NCBI GenBank assembly: GCA_021205485.1
Contig: JAJPXK010000199.1
Location: 1-6,856, forward strand
Direction of reading: 5' to 3'
DNA: 6,856 nt
DNA from: Clostridia bacterium
GTDB taxonomy: Bacteria > Bacillota > Clostridia > Christensenellales > Borkfalkiaceae
The notes below the pieces were generated by a model. That model saw only the letters and a program-made list of their open reading frames with translations, was not told where the DNA came from and did not search any database. Shown here piece after piece: positions 4,748 through 6,856 of the stretch. Every line of letters begins with the position of its first letter. Position 1 is the first letter of the stretch. The translations under genes and the position numbers were made by a program.

Positions 4748-5337
4748 TGATAGCTTTCAGGTACACCAAGACCGACGGGGCGGAATACCTTTCGCACCTT
4801 GACCTTTTAAGGCACATAGACAGGACGCTGCGGCGGGCGGGCGTAGAGGTAAAATACAGCGAAGGCTTTAACAAACACCCGAGAATTTTTATGGCCAACC
4901 CCCTCGCCCTCGGCGTAAAGAGCGTAGCCGAATACTGCACCGTAGACTGCGATTTTACAGGCGACTTTAAAAAAGTTTTCAATACTTTCAGCCCCGACGG
5001 AATAAAGTGTTTGAGCTATAAAATTGTGGAAAAGAACGCCGAATATGCCGAAAGCATCAAGGCCTGTACATACTTTGCGAAGGGCATAACGCCCTTTGAC
5101 GCAAACGAAGTGCTGCAAAAGGACGGCATTATAATAACCGACTTAAGAGGCAGATGCGTGGATATCCGCCCGAGGATATACTCGCTTGAAGAGGCGGACG
5201 GCGGGATTAAATTCACGCTCGGCTGCGGCACAAACAACCTGCGCCCCGACCTTTTTTGCAGCTTTTTGCAGAGCGTTTACGGCGGCGGGGTTACAGAAAT
5301 TATAAAGACCGATTGTGCGGGCGACAACTTGTTTTGA
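4747..5337 (+). CDS. TIGR03936 / DUF2344 radical-SAM-associated protein
   Basis: The 196-residue product carries the core of this family near its N-terminus: MIAFRYTKTDGAEYLSHLDL (1-20), then RTLRRAGVEVKYSEGFNKHP (26-45) and NPLALGVKSVAEY (51-63). It has no radical SAM cysteine motif of its own. Family members are found next to, or fused to, TIGR03960-type radical SAM proteins, so a joint function is likely, but I know of no established reaction. The start ATG 4747-4749 follows AAAGGGGG with seven bases of spacing. It overlaps the final TAA of the radical SAM tail, which points to translational coupling. The frame is intact and ends 30 bases before the RNase gene. It seems somewhat short for the family, mainly in the C-terminal half, which is poorly conserved. 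Confidence 0.85.
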   Translation: MIAFRYTKTDGAEYLSHLDLLRHIDRTLRRAGVEVKYSEGFNKHPRIFMANPLALGVKSVAEYCTVDCDFTGDFKKVFNTFSPDGIKCLSYKIVEKNAEYAESIKACTYFAKGITPFDANEVLQKDGIIITDLRGRCVDIRPRIYSLEEADGGIKFTLGCGTNNLRPDLFCSFLQSVYGGGVTEIIKTDCAGDNLF

Positions 5338-5367
5338 CGGACTAATATAAAAAGGAATATTTATTTT

Positions 5368-6840
5368 ATGCCGAAAAAAACTCTTTATTTTGACAAAATT
5401 TTAAATTACACCGTTACCGCCGTCACCGAAAACGGCAGGCTTACGGGCTGCGATATCGAAAAAAAAGACGCCTCGGCGAAGGAAGGCAACATATACAGGG
5501 GCGTGATTAAAAGCGTGATAGACGGGATGCAGGCGGCGTTTATAGACTGCGGGCTTGAGAGGAACTGCTATATCGCAGCGGACGACCTGTGCCCCTACTG
5601 CCCCGACAAATCAAAGGCTAAGCGGCTCAACTTTAAGGCGGGCGACGAAATTACAGTACAGGTGGTAAAACCGCCCGTAGGCAAAAAGGGGGCTAAGGTA
5701 ACAACGCACCTGTCCTTTGTAGGCAAGTCAATCATCTATCTGCCCGAGACGGATTTTATAGGCGTTTCCCGCAAAATTTCCGACGGCGAACTTCGCGCCA
5801 GCCTTACGATGGAGGCGAAAAAGACAAAAAAGAGGGGCGAAGGCGTTGTAATACGCTCGGCCGCCCCCTTCTGCACGTACGGCTACATCGCCGACGAGCT
5901 GGATTACCTTCGCAGACTGTACCAAAGAACTATAAAAAACGCAGAGGGGATAAAGACGGGGCTTATATATTCTGACTACAATCTGCCTCAGCGGGTTTTA
6001 AGAGACAATAATTCGGACGACATAGAGAAGATTATAGTCGGCGACGAAGAACTGTGGAACAACCTTCAGGAAGTTCTGCCACTTATGCCCGAACACAGCG
6101 GCATATGTACCGAGCTTTACGCGGGCGGGCTGGATATGCTTGAAGAATACGGCGTGGCAAAACAAATTTATTCAGCCATATCGCCGAGGGTTGAGCTTGA
6201 AGAAGGGGCCAATCTTGTTATAGAACGCACCGAGGCCCTTACTGTTATCGACGTAAACACGGGCAAATATATAGGCGACGACAACCTTGAACAGACGGTG
6301 TACGCCGCCAACCTCGCCGCCGCGAGGGAGATTGCCAGGCAGGTAAAACTGCGCAATATAGGCGGCATAGTCGTGGTTGATTTTATAGATATGAAGGAAG
6401 AAAATCACCGCAAGGCGCTCGCGTACGAGCTGAACAAGGCCCTGCAAAAGGACGCGGCTCAGTGCAAAGTTTTGCCTATGTCTGATTTCGGGCTTATAGA
6501 ATTTACCAGGCGGCGGACGGGCAAGGGCTTAGGCGATATGCTCACCATTCCCTGTTCGCGATGCGGCGGCAAGGGGTATACCTGTTCTGACGAGCTTATA
6601 CTCATAACACTGCGTGCCGAGCTTTTGCGTATTTTAAACGGCGGGGCTTTGCATGTGGCTGTACAAACCGACGCCGAAACATGCGGCGCAGCCCTTTTGT
6701 GCAGAGAATTTTCTGACGAGTTAAGGGAAAAATTCCCCGCCGCGTCGGTATATATCAGAGCCGACGAAAAAATGAAGCGGGGCGATTTTACCTGCAAACC
6801 GCTTAAAGCCAGGCCAAACGGCGACTATAAAATATTATAG
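5368..6840 (+). CDS. rng: Ribonuclease G / ribonuclease E-type endoribonuclease
   Basis: This single-strand-specific endoribonuclease acts in rRNA and mRNA processing and cytoplasmic RNA decay. The 490-residue length matches E. coli RNase G (489) and lacks the long RNase E C-terminal scaffold. An S1 RNA-binding region lies at about 36-122 (GNIYRGVIKSVIDGMQAAFIDCG at 40-62). The catalytic core has the magnesium-binding aspartates D295 (VIDVNTGK) and D338 (VVVDFIDM). Their spacing of 43 residues equals that of E. coli RNase E D303/D346. The zinc-link pair C396/C399 (CSRC) follows 58 residues later, as in E. coli C404/C407. All key residues are present, so the gene should be functional. The ATG 5368 has AAGGA upstream at the rather long distance of 11 bases. 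It is probably co-transcribed with the two genes before it. In related genomes rplU often follows, but the window ends 16 bases after the stop. Confidence 0.95.
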   Translation: MPKKTLYFDKILNYTVTAVTENGRLTGCDIEKKDASAKEGNIYRGVIKSVIDGMQAAFIDCGLERNCYIAADDLCPYCPDKSKAKRLNFKAGDEITVQVVKPPVGKKGAKVTTHLSFVGKSIIYLPETDFIGVSRKISDGELRASLTMEAKKTKKRGEGVVIRSAAPFCTYGYIADELDYLRRLYQRTIKNAEGIKTGLIYSDYNLPQRVLRDNNSDDIEKIIVGDEELWNNLQEVLPLMPEHSGICTELYAGGLDMLEEYGVAKQIYSAISPRVELEEGANLVIERTEALTVIDVNTGKYIGDDNLEQTVYAANLAAAREIARQVKLRNIGGIVVVDFIDMKEENHRKALAYELNKALQKDAAQCKVLPMSDFGLIEFTRRRTGKGLGDMLTIPCSRCGGKGYTCSDELILITLRAELLRILNGGALHVAVQTDAETCGAALLCREFSDELREKFPAASVYIRADEKMKRGDFTCKPLKARPNGDYKIL

Positions 6841-6856
6841 ACGGCATATTATATAA

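Noticed and set aside
1..6856. CRISPR array, tRNA, rRNA, transposase or integrase
   Set aside because: No regularly spaced repeats, no cloverleaf with a CCA end or rRNA-like stretch, and no transposase or recombinase motif was found on either strand.

Overview
The window reads as a piece of a Bacillota genome, most likely a gut-type clostridial lineage (my best guess is Christensenellales or a relative). The reasons are strong purine-rich Shine-Dalgarno sites, sigma-A-like promoters, U-run intrinsic terminators, and the gene order TIGR03960-type radical SAM protein, TIGR03936-type (DUF2344) protein, RNase E/G, which is familiar from Clostridia upstream of ribosomal protein L21. The lineage call is inference from gene content only.

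Layout. Bases 1-1500 hold a self-contained minus-strand cassette. It has a near-consensus promoter (1463-1491), a folded leader RNA that starts at the base of a long stem and ends in an intrinsic terminator (1328-1458), a six-pass membrane protein of unknown function (353-1306), and the apparent C-terminal part of the same protein in a shifted frame (82-342), closed by a terminator (40-66). A near-perfect bidirectional terminator (1517-1555) separates it from hpt (1585-2130, minus), a purine-salvage enzyme. Next come a 128-bp imperfect inverted repeat that looks like a MITE or remnant (2221-2348) and a SecB-like chaperone gene (2344-2784, minus).

A 169-bp divergent control region (2785-2953) carries a promoter for each direction and a 17-bp palindrome between them. 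The plus strand then carries an operon: a B12-binding-type radical SAM protein (2954-4642), its DUF2344 partner (4747-5337) and RNase G-type ribonuclease (5368-6840).

The most interesting points are four. The structured leader could form a pseudoknot and ends in a terminator. The membrane gene is frameshifted next to a strong Shine-Dalgarno. The conserved Cys-rich tail of the radical SAM protein lies in frame but behind two TAA codons. The radical SAM gene probably has a leaderless GTG start. I found no CRISPR array, transposase, rRNA or tRNA, and no complete undescribed defence-type system.
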